Of a DNA stretch of 64,000 nucleotides, positions 34,486 to 42,621 are shown piece after piece. How positions within the stretch are numbered: the first letter of the stretch is position 1; each line of letters begins with the position of its first letter. The notes below the pieces were generated by a model, which was given only the letters and a program-made list of their open reading frames with translations, had not been told where the DNA came from and ran no database searches. The stretch covers positions 1-64,000 of the forward strand of contig JAJRSD010000061.1 of NCBI GenBank assembly GCA_024278975.1, in the 5' to 3' direction. The position numbers and the translations under genes were made by a program. The DNA is from Bacteroidota bacterium. Lineage in GTDB: Bacteria > Bacteroidota > Bacteroidia > Bacteroidales > Prolixibacteraceae.

Positions 34486-34516
34486 AACCTGGATTCATAT
34501 AAATTATCTGGCTAAC

Positions 34517-34680
34517 TTAGGGATTATGAAGGAATAATATGACTGGAATTGACGAAGTTATTTTGTGCGATAACAAGGCAAAAAACACAGGCATAGCATA
34601 GATACGGTGAGGCTTTTTGACGAAGTTAGCGTGCAAAAGAACAAGTCAAAACGGTTAGGTTATTTCTTCATAATCCCTTA
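34517..34680. mobile_element. MITE-like element of 164 bp
   Basis: 21-bp terminal inverted repeats at 34517-34537 and 34660-34680 match at 19 positions. The inside has a repeated GACGAAGTTA (twice) and no coding capacity. Flanking TTA on both sides may be a target duplication. The right end supplies the last codons and stop of the acyltransferase gene. No matching transposase is in the window. Confidence 0.65.
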
Positions 34681-35684
34681 ATATTGGTTTTTTCAATCAG
34701 CCAGGTAAGAAGTATAGTAACTGTAAAAATTCCTCCAAACCAATAAAAATATTTGTCGATACTTTGAGTTTGATAAATCTCGGTTGCAATATTTCCAATA
34801 ATGAGCCATTGAATTACGTAGAAAAGTGTGATGTTTTTTCCTAACCACTTCAGAAAATTGCTGAGGTATGTATTGGGTAAATAGTAGTGAAATAAGCGCA
34901 ATACAGCAACCCAGATAATTACCACTCCTAATGCCCAAAGTGCAAACAAAAATGTGTGATGATAATACATAGGCAGGTCGATTGTAATTTCGATTCCCTG
35001 TTTTGCAAATAAAATTACAAGTGCAGTTATTCCGGCTAAAATAAGTACCGATACTGTTTTTTGTTTTTTAATAAACCCAACAATTTGCTCCTCCCAATAA
35101 TAGAAAACAAAACCGGCAAGCGGGTAGGTAAGCCACGGAAACAGGGGAAAGTAAGCCCACGAATAATTTCCTCCAATAAATGGGATGGCATAATTTCGTT
35201 CAGTAACCATCAGTGCGTCATTCATATATCCGGTTAATCCGCTAACAACAAAAATGAGTAAAAGTGCAATCCACACTGCTCTCTTTCTAAAGGTTTTTAG
35301 TAACGAAAGAATTAATATGCTGAGGCCGGCGAGATATAAAATATCGACTCCAAAAATGTATTCGAAAGGATTGATCTGCCACTCCTGAAATTTTATTTTC
35401 ATGAGCAAATTGAAGTTTAATCCAATGTTCAGCAAAAGACCAACTGCAAAAACTTTGATTGCACGCAGGCTTTTTTTTGCCAGCGATCTTCTGCTCATTG
35501 CAATAAAATAACCCATTATTATCATGAATACCGGCACTGCCAGTGGCCCTCCAAGAAAAAGAATAGTTTTTCCAAACAGACTCTCCCTGCCCGGATAATC
35601 GATAAACAGCTCTAATATGTGAACCGGAATGATTAAGAATACGGCAAATCCTTTCAGCAGATCAGGGAAAGCAAATCGTTTCAT
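34668..35684 (-). CDS. membrane acyltransferase (heparan N-acetyltransferase-like, DUF1624)
   Basis: A 338-residue multi-pass membrane protein, about nine to ten helices, with the N-terminal FPDLLKGFAVFLIIPVHILELF motif (conserved His) and GGPLAVPVFMIIMGYFIA of the DUF1624/HGSNAT acyltransferase superfamily. Members transfer acetyl groups from cytoplasmic acetyl-CoA to extracytoplasmic sugars or other acceptors. The final codons (NIKGL and the stop) are read from the terminal repeat of the MITE-like element, so the native C-terminus has probably been replaced. It starts 16 bp after the DUF2202 gene, and so may be in its transcript. Confidence 0.8.
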   Translation of the reverse strand: MKRFAFPDLLKGFAVFLIIPVHILELFIDYPGRESLFGKTILFLGGPLAVPVFMIIMGYFIAMSRRSLAKKSLRAIKVFAVGLLLNIGLNFNLLMKIKFQEWQINPFEYIFGVDILYLAGLSILILSLLKTFRKRAVWIALLLIFVVSGLTGYMNDALMVTERNYAIPFIGGNYSWAYFPLFPWLTYPLAGFVFYYWEEQIVGFIKKQKTVSVLILAGITALVILFAKQGIEITIDLPMYYHHTFLFALWALGVVIIWVAVLRLFHYYLPNTYLSNFLKWLGKNITLFYVIQWLIIGNIATEIYQTQSIDKYFYWFGGIFTVTILLTWLIEKTNIKGL

Positions 35685-35700
35685 ACTTTAACGTCTTTAG

Positions 35701-36414
35701 TTAATTCCATCCCTTTTGTCCGCATCCTTTTCCTTTACCTCTTCCATTACCTTTTCCTCTGCCCTTGTTTTTCTCAGACATGTTGTTGTTATTGGGACAG
35801 TTCTTATTTGGAACGATACAACTGTTTGGGTCGCCTTTTTGATGCGATCCCTCAATAATTTTAGTGTACGCGGTTTCGCTTAAAACCATGGGTGTGTATT
35901 TTGCATTTTGGTTTTCGAGCTGCCCGGTAAATGCCCGGAGATGATTTTCGGATCCACGCAGAAGATTTTCGTAAACCCCTGTAATCGTCGAATCCTGACC
36001 GGCTGCAAGTAGTTTTTGCAGGTCGGCAATGTCAACCTCTTCGATAAGTGCGCCCACTTCGAATGCTGCAATCAACGATTTGTTTCCTTTTTCGGTTAAC
36101 GAGTTATACAGCTCCTGCAACTCTTTGTTATTGAAAATTCCGGCTTCCTTTTTCGCATTATCTTTTAATTCGTAATTATCGATTAAATAACCGATGGCTT
36201 CAAAATGTCGTGTTTCGGCGTTCGAAATATTACTGAAAATACGCATGTTCCATTTATCGTACAGAAATATATAAACATCGTGCGCAAGTTTCTCCTCTTC
36301 GCGCATCAACTGTATTCCTTCTTTTTCGGCATCAGTTAAGCCGGTAGCAAAACCTTTTATTGAAAAAGATGTGGCTGCTACAATAATTAAAGTGATTGTA
36401 ATTAGTGTTTTCAT
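35701..36414 (-). CDS. exported DUF2202 (ferritin-like) protein
   Basis: A 237-residue exported protein (signal peptide to about 23) with one DUF2202 domain: LMREEEKLAHDVYIFLYDKW, ISNAETRHFEAIGYLIDNY, ALIEEVDIADLQKLL and NLLRGSENHLRAF. The spaced Glu and ExxH residues are those of a ferritin-like four-helix bundle that could bind two metals. The C-terminal ~40 residues are rich in Gly, Lys, Arg and Asn with two or three Cys. Function is unknown. It lies 62 bp downstream of a second DUF2202 gene with two domains, so the three domains arose by duplication. Confidence 0.82.
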   Translation of the reverse strand: MKTLITITLIIVAATSFSIKGFATGLTDAEKEGIQLMREEEKLAHDVYIFLYDKWNMRIFSNISNAETRHFEAIGYLIDNYELKDNAKKEAGIFNNKELQELYNSLTEKGNKSLIAAFEVGALIEEVDIADLQKLLAAGQDSTITGVYENLLRGSENHLRAFTGQLENQNAKYTPMVLSETAYTKIIEGSHQKGDPNSCIVPNKNCPNNNNMSEKNKGRGKGNGRGKGKGCGQKGWN

Positions 36415-36476
36415 TATTAGTTTTTAGCCACGAATGCACTAATAATATTAATGCATTCGTAGTATTTGTTTTAATT

Positions 36477-37700
36477 TTATTTGCTAACTATATTCTGGTA
36501 AACTTCGTCGCTTAAAATAGTTGGTACATAAACTACCTTCTGAAATTTAAGCAAATTAGTAAACGCTTTTAAGTGAAATTCCGATCCTCTCAATAAATTT
36601 CCATATACTCTGGCAATGTTGTCGCTTTCTGTTTCTTCTGTAAGATTTTGCAGGTCGTTAATATCATACTCTTCAATAAATGCCCCAACTTTTAAAGCTT
36701 CAACCAAATTTTCAGAACCTTTTTGGGTTAACTGTTCGTATAGTTCTGTAAATGCAGGATTTGTAAAATTCCCCAGACCTTCCTGTAAAGGATCTTCCAG
36801 TCCGTAACCGTTTATAAGCCAGAGAACAGCTTTTGTATGGGCTGCTTCGGCTTTTGCAATATTCTTAAAAACAGGAGTTTTATACAAATTGTAAAAATAG
36901 AGATAAACGTCTTGCGCCAGTTTTTCCTCTTCGCGCATTTCCAGTAAACCATCTTTTTCGGCTTCGGTTAAAACATCGGTAAAGGTATAGTTAACACAAG
37001 GGAAACTCCTTATTCCGGCTGTTGTCGAAAAAGTGGTTCTTTTGTCTAGAATATCCTGAAACAACTCTGGTGAGATAATAGTAGGCGAGTAAGTTTCTTT
37101 CAAACGGGTAAGCGAATTTGTAAATGCTCTCATATGAATTTCCGATCCTCTCAGTAAATTACCATACACTCTTTCCACATCGGCATTTTCGTTCTCTTCC
37201 AGCAGTCGTAATAAATCTGCAATATCGTACTCTTCGATAAATGCCGCTACTTTTAGCGCTTCAACCAAACTGCCTTTTCCCTGCTCAACTAATTTTGTGT
37301 ACAAATCGGTAAATGCCGGATTGGTAAATTCCCCTTCGCCAGACAATGCAGGGTCTTCCAGTCCGTAACCATTTATTAAATACAATACGGCATTCGAATG
37401 TGCAGTTTCGCTTTTTGCAATGGTGTTGAAAACTATGTAACCATGAATTTCATAAAACTTCAGATATACATCGCGAGCCAGTTTTTCCTCTTCGCGCATC
37501 TCCATTAATCCCTCAATCTCAGCTTCGGTTAAAGTGCCCGAAAATGTACAACTATCGCCGGGTGCTGCTACTGATTCTGCACTCTTCTCAATGTTTGCAA
37601 TTGCATCGTCTTCGGTAGTTTTCAACGATTTTGAGCAAGAAGCAAATAAGAGAACTATTCCGGCTACCGCTAAAACTGTTACTAATCTTTTTGTTTTCAT
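36477..37700 (-). CDS. lipoprotein with two DUF2202 domains
   Basis: A 407-residue lipoprotein from the chosen ATG at 37700, which gives MKTKRLVTVLAVAG and a lipobox FASC; an upstream ATG at 37796 would bury the signal in a 32-residue extension. Two tandem DUF2202 units follow, each with MREEEKLARDVYLKFYE / MREEEKLAQDVYLYFYN, IAKSETAHSNAVLYLINGYGLEDP and NLLRGSE. These are ferritin-like helices with conserved Glu and His. It is thus an envelope-anchored double version of the product at 35701. Metal storage or oxidation is inference from the fold only. Confidence 0.85.
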   Translation of the reverse strand: MKTKRLVTVLAVAGIVLLFASCSKSLKTTEDDAIANIEKSAESVAAPGDSCTFSGTLTEAEIEGLMEMREEEKLARDVYLKFYEIHGYIVFNTIAKSETAHSNAVLYLINGYGLEDPALSGEGEFTNPAFTDLYTKLVEQGKGSLVEALKVAAFIEEYDIADLLRLLEENENADVERVYGNLLRGSEIHMRAFTNSLTRLKETYSPTIISPELFQDILDKRTTFSTTAGIRSFPCVNYTFTDVLTEAEKDGLLEMREEEKLAQDVYLYFYNLYKTPVFKNIAKAEAAHTKAVLWLINGYGLEDPLQEGLGNFTNPAFTELYEQLTQKGSENLVEALKVGAFIEEYDINDLQNLTEETESDNIARVYGNLLRGSEFHLKAFTNLLKFQKVVYVPTILSDEVYQNIVSK

Positions 37701-37794
37701 GTTTTTAATTTTAAATGTTTTTAATTTAAATATTTCTGTTTGAGAGTTTGACACAGTGTATCTGATTAACTTGCGGGCTTTCACTTTTTTTAAC

Positions 37795-37822
37795 AAAAAA
37801 ATCCCGAAGCTAAACTCCGGGA
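37795..37822 (-). terminator. terminator of the ECF operon
   Basis: On the minus strand TCCCGGAG (37822-37815) pairs with CTTCGGGA (37809-37802), one G-U pair, followed by seven Ts. It separates the Spy-like gene from the DUF2202 genes, which are therefore a separate transcript. Confidence 0.8.
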
Positions 37823-37883
37823 CTTCTAAACAGCAAAATTATATAGTGATAAATAACCTTGTTTAATTTTAAATTGTAAGAAA

Positions 37884-38510
37884 TTAATTTTCTGTTGGTT
37901 CTTCAGTTTTTTCTGTAGGCGTATTTTGTAATCCTTGTCCATAACCTCGTCCGAATCCTGCATTTCTACCATATCCCCGATGATGTGCACCGCCTCTGTT
38001 AAATCTTCCGTTATTTGCTGTGGCAAGATTACCCTGTCCGCCGCCACGATTATATCCTCTTCCGGCACCTCGGAAGCTCTGTCTGTTTCCGGTACCTCCT
38101 CTATAATATTGTCTTCCTTGTGCATAATTTGGATTGGCCGAAGTATGTAAAAGTTCGTACTGTTTTTGCTGATCTTCGGTTAGCAAAGATTTTACTTCAC
38201 TCTGATGAGCTAATACTTTTTTATCCATCTCGGCTCTGACTTTATCTTTCTCAGTTACATCAATTGTCGAACGTCGTTGAGTTCGTAATTTGTCCATTTC
38301 GGTTTGGTGTTTATTTTCCAGATCCTGAATTTGCGTTACCTGTTTATCAGTTAAATCGGTAATCTGGTTGATACAGGTAGGCTGTGTAAATGTTGCCTGA
38401 TTATTTGCAAAACGGCTGGCATTGTTACAACGCTGACCAAAAGTTGTTGTTGATACTGCTGCTGCGATAACTATTACCAAAGTCAGCTTTTTGAAAATTG
38501 TTGTTCTCAT
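37884..38510 (-). CDS. Spy/CpxP-like periplasmic protein with Gly/Arg-rich tail
   Basis: A 208-residue exported protein from the ATG at 38510 (MRTTIFKK, signal peptide to TTTFGQ); a longer reading from 38576 would overlap the upstream gene. A coiled helical middle (ITDLTDKQVTQIQDLENKHQTEMDKLRTQRRSTID, then SLLTEDQQKQYELLHTSA) has the LTxxQ-type motifs of Spy/CpxP chaperones. The last ~70 residues are Gly, Arg, Asn and Tyr-rich with repeated GRGY and GGG. It is the final gene of the ECF operon and is likely an envelope-stress or metal-response effector. Confidence 0.8.
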   Translation of the reverse strand: MRTTIFKKLTLVIVIAAAVSTTTFGQRCNNASRFANNQATFTQPTCINQITDLTDKQVTQIQDLENKHQTEMDKLRTQRRSTIDVTEKDKVRAEMDKKVLAHQSEVKSLLTEDQQKQYELLHTSANPNYAQGRQYYRGGTGNRQSFRGAGRGYNRGGGQGNLATANNGRFNRGGAHHRGYGRNAGFGRGYGQGLQNTPTEKTEEPTEN

Positions 38511-38529
38511 TGTATTTAATTTTAAAAAT

Positions 38530-39057
38530 TTATTTCCAGTTTCTGTTTCGCCTGCCGTATTTTGGAAGCGAAACATCTTCGTTTTTCTTTAACATCGACA
38601 AGAATATTTCATTCAATTTTATCTGTTGTTCGTTGTTACAAACTTCTTTCATCCCCAAATAATAATCAATGGTTTTATTTTTGAGTTTTGTATGCAGCTC
38701 TCCAATCTCTTCCGAAATAGATTCAAGGGTTTTACTGCTCGAATTTTCTTTTCCTAATTCCTGAACCATTTCTCTTCTGAGTAATTCGAGTTGATGAGTA
38801 ATTTGCCATGCAGTTTTATTATAACTTCTATTTAATTCCCTGAATTCATCCAGTTGATTATGGTCAAGATTTAATTGTTCTCTAAAAAAACGGGTTCTTT
38901 TTTCTGATGGAACATCGATGGCTGCCTCTTCTAACTGCTCCATAAATTTTTTGTCTTGTTGTTTATGGTAAATAAAAGAGATACCCATTGATAAGTTGGT
39001 TGCCAATAAAATGACGATTATCCAGATTAATATTCGATATGTATTTTTAGTTGCCAT
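38530..39057 (-). CDS. periplasmic heavy-metal-sensor-like protein
   Basis: A 175-residue protein anchored by an N-terminal membrane helix (about 8-28, ILIWIIVILLATNLSMGISF) with a periplasmic helical domain (RFFREQLNLDHNQLDEFRELNRSY and following) of the CnrX/ZraP/Spy class. Known relatives bind Ni, Co or Zn, or sense envelope stress. It starts two bases after the anti-sigma stop and is followed 19 bp on by the Spy-like gene. Its position between anti-sigma and effector suggests it senses the signal for the ECF pair. Confidence 0.8.
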   Translation of the reverse strand: MATKNTYRILIWIIVILLATNLSMGISFIYHKQQDKKFMEQLEEAAIDVPSEKRTRFFREQLNLDHNQLDEFRELNRSYNKTAWQITHQLELLRREMVQELGKENSSSKTLESISEEIGELHTKLKNKTIDYYLGMKEVCNNEQQIKLNEIFLSMLKKNEDVSLPKYGRRNRNWK

Positions 39058-39059
39058 GT

Positions 39060-39497
39060 TTATTCCATTAAAAATGTTTCTATTGATTCGGCTTCCATTT
39101 CGTTAAAATAAGGAACTGCTTCCTCTTCAAACAAATTAGTGCCGGTAACTTGTACAGGCGAAGTTTGCCCGATTTTAATACCGGAATAGATACCGACAAT
39201 CAATAAAATTGAAAATGCTACGGGTTGTAATATTCTTGCAAAAACGGGTCTTTGCAAAACCTGTAATTCTGCCGATTCCTGATTCTCTAATTTTGCTTTT
39301 ACACGGGTATAAAAAAATGGATTTACATCGGGCGACTTTTCAATTTCCAAAATGCCCAGTGTTTTTTTCATATCATCTGCAAAAGCAGCGCAATCGTTGC
39401 ACTCTCTCAAATGGACTTCCATTTGCTCAATCTCTTTTGCAGGTAAATCTCCATCGAGAAAGAAAATCAGATTTTTATGTAATTTTTTGCAGTTCAT
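39060..39497 (-). CDS. anti-sigma factor with zinc-finger domain
   Basis: A 145-residue membrane anti-sigma factor from the ATG at 39497 (MNCKKLHKNLIFF). The N-terminal ZAS-type zinc motif is HLRECNDC (His-x3-Cys-x2-Cys). One membrane helix lies near residues 92-112 (ILQPVAFSILLIVGIYSGIKIG), and a short periplasmic acidic tail follows. It would hold the sigma factor encoded 47 bp upstream until an envelope signal arrives. Downstream are the metal-sensor-like and Spy-like genes. Confidence 0.87.
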   Translation of the reverse strand: MNCKKLHKNLIFFLDGDLPAKEIEQMEVHLRECNDCAAFADDMKKTLGILEIEKSPDVNPFFYTRVKAKLENQESAELQVLQRPVFARILQPVAFSILLIVGIYSGIKIGQTSPVQVTGTNLFEEEAVPYFNEMEAESIETFLME

Positions 39498-39544
39498 TTT
39501 ATTGTTATTATTTATATGACACATTCATTATTAAAAACTTGCGT

Positions 39545-40126
39545 TTAAAAACACTTTTTTTTGTAACACTTATATAATTTTTTCTGAAGGTTCTTTTTTG
39601 CCCGGTGCAACAACGATTCAACTGAAGAAATTGATAAATCCATTACTTCCGAAATCTCCTGGTACGACAACTCCTCGTATTTACTCAAGGTAAAAGCCAC
39701 CCTCTGATTTTGTGCTAAACTATCGATTGCCTCGTGCAGAATAGTTGCCCGTTGTTGGTTTTCGAGTTGAAATTCGGGTTGATTGGAATTTGATGTTGTT
39801 ATGTTTTGCAACTCACTGTTTTTTGTCTGAACAGAATCTTCGAAAGATTGAAACCACTTTCTTTTTTTATTGTCGCGAATAAAATTTAGCGAACGGTTTA
39901 CTGAAATACGATAGAGCCAGGTCGATAATTTTGCATCGGCTCTGAATTTATGAATAGAGCGAAAAACCTCGATAAAAACTTCCTGTGCAATATCTTCGGC
40001 ATCGTGAGTGTTGTGAACCATACTAAAACAAGTATTAACAACCAATTTCTGGTAATTATTTACCAGTTGTTTAAATGCTTGTTCGTCTCCTTTTTGAAGT
40101 TTATGTATGATTTCGACTTCACTCAT
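39545..40126 (-). CDS. ECF RNA polymerase sigma factor
   Basis: A 193-residue extracytoplasmic-function sigma factor. Region 2 contains AEDIAQEVFIEVFRSIHKF and KLSTWLYRISVNRSLNFIR; region 4 contains LSKYEELSYQEISEVMDLSISSVESLLHRAKKNLQKKL. No region 3 or C-terminal extension. It is followed by its anti-sigma factor, a periplasmic sensor-like protein and a Spy-like protein on the same strand, a typical envelope-stress operon, with a terminator at 37795. The DUF4405 gene ends 41 bp upstream, so readthrough from that gene is possible. Confidence 0.93.
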   Translation of the reverse strand: MSEVEIIHKLQKGDEQAFKQLVNNYQKLVVNTCFSMVHNTHDAEDIAQEVFIEVFRSIHKFRADAKLSTWLYRISVNRSLNFIRDNKKRKWFQSFEDSVQTKNSELQNITTSNSNQPEFQLENQQRATILHEAIDSLAQNQRVAFTLSKYEELSYQEISEVMDLSISSVESLLHRAKKNLQKKLYKCYKKKCF

Positions 40127-40167
40127 TTTTTTAAATGTACTCCATTTTTATTTAACGAAGCTAATTT

Positions 40168-40992
40168 TTATTTCTCAAACAGTTTGTAAATATCTTGTGG
40201 AGAAATATCGTTACTATCGCCTATATCTCGCAGTGTTTGCCCTTCTTTTACTTTAATTCCGTTTTCTTCTAATATCCTCATCACTTTGCTTTCTGTTTCT
40301 TCAACTTCAACGGCAAGGTCCACAATGGTTTTTTTTCCTATTCCGCGACCTGCTCCCGTACCTCCCTGCATTGACGATTTGCGTGTAAATATTTCATAAA
40401 TTTCAATGGGTGTTGTATTGTTGGCATGGGCAATTTCCTGAAGTGTCTGCTCGTTTGTATTGCTGAATTTAATATTGTGCAATTTTAATTTACGGGTAAT
40501 TTCATCTGTTGTCGAAAATCCAAGTTGTTCGGCTAACTCAATAAGGGTAAATAACTCGGCGTGCGGAACCGGCGGTTCTTGCTCAACTTCCTCCCACGAA
40601 TCGGTTAAGTATTCGCCAAAATCGATAACATATTTTAGTGGAGGAACAGAATAAACTATTCCAAAGAAAAATAGAAAAACTAAAATTGTTGAGAAATAGA
40701 ATTCGCGTTTTTTATTAAATCCAGTACGTTTTTTCGACTTAAGATACGACAAAAAGGGTTTCCAGTTTATTACAAACAGATGAAAAATTGTAAGCACAAT
40801 AAACGAAAAAGAGAAAATAATATGAAGTGCTCCCCAGCCATCTTTTGTAAAACCCATAATCTTCCAATCTACCCAGTGTGCATAGCGTCCGGGAGGTGCC
40901 AGATAAAGCATAATTCCCGAAACTAAAAGAATAATAAATAGATATGTTAATCCAAAACTGATAAATACCTTCCAGCTAAATTTCTTTTTCAT
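40168..40992 (-). CDS. DUF4405 membrane protein with two C-terminal helical repeat modules
   Basis: A 274-residue protein. The N-terminal DUF4405 part (about 1-125) has three to four membrane helices, with histidines in HWVDW, ALHIIFSF and TIFHLF positioned to bind haem as in cytochrome-b-like proteins. The soluble part holds two copies of a module ending TLQEIAHANNTTPIEIYEIF (about 185-205) and TLRDIGDSNDISPQDIYKLF (about 253-273), each preceded by a stretch like 'V..VMRILEENGIKV'. The modules resemble small helical domains that bind a partner. Electron transfer across the membrane is inferred from the family. It lies upstream of the ECF operon. Confidence 0.78.
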   Translation of the reverse strand: MKKKFSWKVFISFGLTYLFIILLVSGIMLYLAPPGRYAHWVDWKIMGFTKDGWGALHIIFSFSFIVLTIFHLFVINWKPFLSYLKSKKRTGFNKKREFYFSTILVFLFFFGIVYSVPPLKYVIDFGEYLTDSWEEVEQEPPVPHAELFTLIELAEQLGFSTTDEITRKLKLHNIKFSNTNEQTLQEIAHANNTTPIEIYEIFTRKSSMQGGTGAGRGIGKKTIVDLAVEVEETESKVMRILEENGIKVKEGQTLRDIGDSNDISPQDIYKLFEK

Positions 40993-41081
40993 CTCCTCCT
41001 AATCTTTTACATTTTGCTCATAAGACACAGATGGTTTATAAAACTTGCGTTATGATTAAAAAGATTTTTTAAGAATTATTT

Positions 41082-41957
41082 TTAATCCTCTTTTTGATTG
41101 TGATAGGGCGAGTCCAGTTTTCGTCCGCGGTACGAAAATCGCTTCGACATGATATTGAGGATTTCATTTGCAGTACTTTCAATGGGTTTATTTGCAACAT
41201 TAACAATTGTAAAACCACCTTTATCGAAAATAAACATTGCATTTCTTATCTCATCGCGCACCAAACTTTGGTCAATGTAATTTTCGTTTTTATGATTATT
41301 CCAGCTTTGCATTCGTTTTGTGCGGTGTGTAATTAATTGGCCGGCTCCTATGTGTAATCCAAAAACACGCTGCGGATCAACTTCAAACAACTCTTTCGGC
41401 GGTGGTACTTCGCTTACCAGAGGAACGTTTGCAACTTTCCAACCGTACATTGCAAGGTAAACGCTGAGAGGTGTTTTTCCCGCACGCGACACTCCGGTTA
41501 AAACAATTTCAGCTTCTCTAAGTCGCTGTGGACTCATTCCATCGTCGTGCGAAAGTGTAAATTCTATAGAATCAATCCGGTCGAAATATTTATGGTTTAA
41601 CTCGCGGTAAAGTCCCGGATGTTTTAAAGGTTCAACATCCAAATTCTCATCGAGATATTCTGCCAGGCTTCCCATTAAATCAATTGTCTGAACTCCAAAT
41701 TCGGCACATATCTCATTTATTTTTATTCGCAATTCGGGATTTACCATTGTATGGGCAATTAATCCGCCATCGGTTTTTGCCCTAATTATCACATCAAAAA
41801 TCTGATCTTCGTCGGCAACATGCGGAATAATAATTACAGGAATATCGTTATCGGGATACTGGATTAAAAGCGATTGTACCAAATTGTTACCAGCAATACC
41901 ACGACCTCCGGAAAGAATATAAATAGGTGCTTGAAATATAGATTTTTGAATGTTCAT
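41082..41957 (-). CDS. pyruvate phosphate dikinase/PEP synthase regulatory protein (kinase-pyrophosphorylase)
   Basis: A 291-residue PpsR/DUF299 protein, a bifunctional regulator that phosphorylates (ADP-dependent) and dephosphorylates (Pi-dependent) the catalytic-site region of PEP synthase or pyruvate phosphate dikinase. The P-loop is GVSRAGKTPLSVYLA (about 152-166), preceded by AEIVLT. The N-terminal part YILSGGRGIAGNNLVQSLL is characteristic. Length is that of the family. The regulated enzyme is not in the window. The gene stands alone, with DUF2147 divergent from it. Confidence 0.9.
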   Translation of the reverse strand: MNIQKSIFQAPIYILSGGRGIAGNNLVQSLLIQYPDNDIPVIIIPHVADEDQIFDVIIRAKTDGGLIAHTMVNPELRIKINEICAEFGVQTIDLMGSLAEYLDENLDVEPLKHPGLYRELNHKYFDRIDSIEFTLSHDDGMSPQRLREAEIVLTGVSRAGKTPLSVYLAMYGWKVANVPLVSEVPPPKELFEVDPQRVFGLHIGAGQLITHRTKRMQSWNNHKNENYIDQSLVRDEIRNAMFIFDKGGFTIVNVANKPIESTANEILNIMSKRFSYRGRKLDSPYHNQKED

Positions 41958-42117
41958 TCGATTGCTTTTAAACAGAACAAAAAAAAAGCATTCAGGTTTT
42001 ATAAAGCTGTTTATATTTTTCTACAATTAGTTCAAAACAAAAAAAAAGTTAATATTTACCGATTGAATTTCAATTATGTATATATTTAGTGCGCAATTTA
42101 AAATCAAAACTATAATT

Positions 42118-42564
42118 ATGAAAAAATTTATTATTCTTTTATTTCTAGGAGTTTATGCATTTGCTGGTATTGCACAAGAAGCCAACAAAATTGTTGGTAT
42201 TTGGTGGAACGAAGAGAAAACTTCGAAAATTGAAGTTAAAAAGAAAGACGGGAAATACATTGGTACAATTGTGTATATGATTCCTGAAAAATATGAAAAT
42301 GGAGAACCACCAAAAGACGATGAGAATCCGGATAAATCATTACAAAACCGTTCTATTGTAGGATTACAAATTTTAAGTGGATTGGAGTACGATGCCGACG
42401 ATAAAGAGTGGGACAAAGGTACAATTTACGACCCGAAATCGGGGAAAACTTACGACTGCTACGTTTGGTTAGAGAGCGATGAGTTGATGAAACTGAAAGG
42501 TTACGTTGCAGGAATTAAATGGATGGGGAAAAGTTCGGAGTGGTACAAAACCACGCTGGATTAA
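42118..42564 (+). CDS. exported DUF2147 protein
   Basis: A 148-residue exported protein (signal peptide ILLFLGVYAFAGIAQ). I take the ATG at 42118 because the 42076 start adds 14 residues ahead of the signal. The DUF2147 hallmarks are present: GIWWNEEKTSKIEVKKKDGKYIGTIV, DDENPDKSLQNRSIVGLQIL, WDKGTIYDPKSGKTYDCYVW and LKLKGYVAGIKWMGKSSEWYKT. The family is a small periplasmic beta-barrel-like protein of unknown role. A terminator at 42587 follows and serves both this gene and the convergent ATPase D. Confidence 0.87.
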   Translation: MKKFIILLFLGVYAFAGIAQEANKIVGIWWNEEKTSKIEVKKKDGKYIGTIVYMIPEKYENGEPPKDDENPDKSLQNRSIVGLQILSGLEYDADDKEWDKGTIYDPKSGKTYDCYVWLESDELMKLKGYVAGIKWMGKSSEWYKTTLD

Positions 42565-42586
42565 TTTAATTTTTAAATATTTTGAG

Positions 42587-42621
42587 AATGCCATTTGGAG
42601 AAAAACCAGATGGCATTTTTT
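42587..42621. terminator. terminator between DUF2147 and ATPase D
   Basis: 12-nt arms AATGCCATTTGG (42587-42598) and CCAGATGGCATT (42606-42617) with one G-U pair, followed by Ts on the plus strand and As before the first arm. It ends at the stop codon of ATPase D. Confidence 0.85.
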
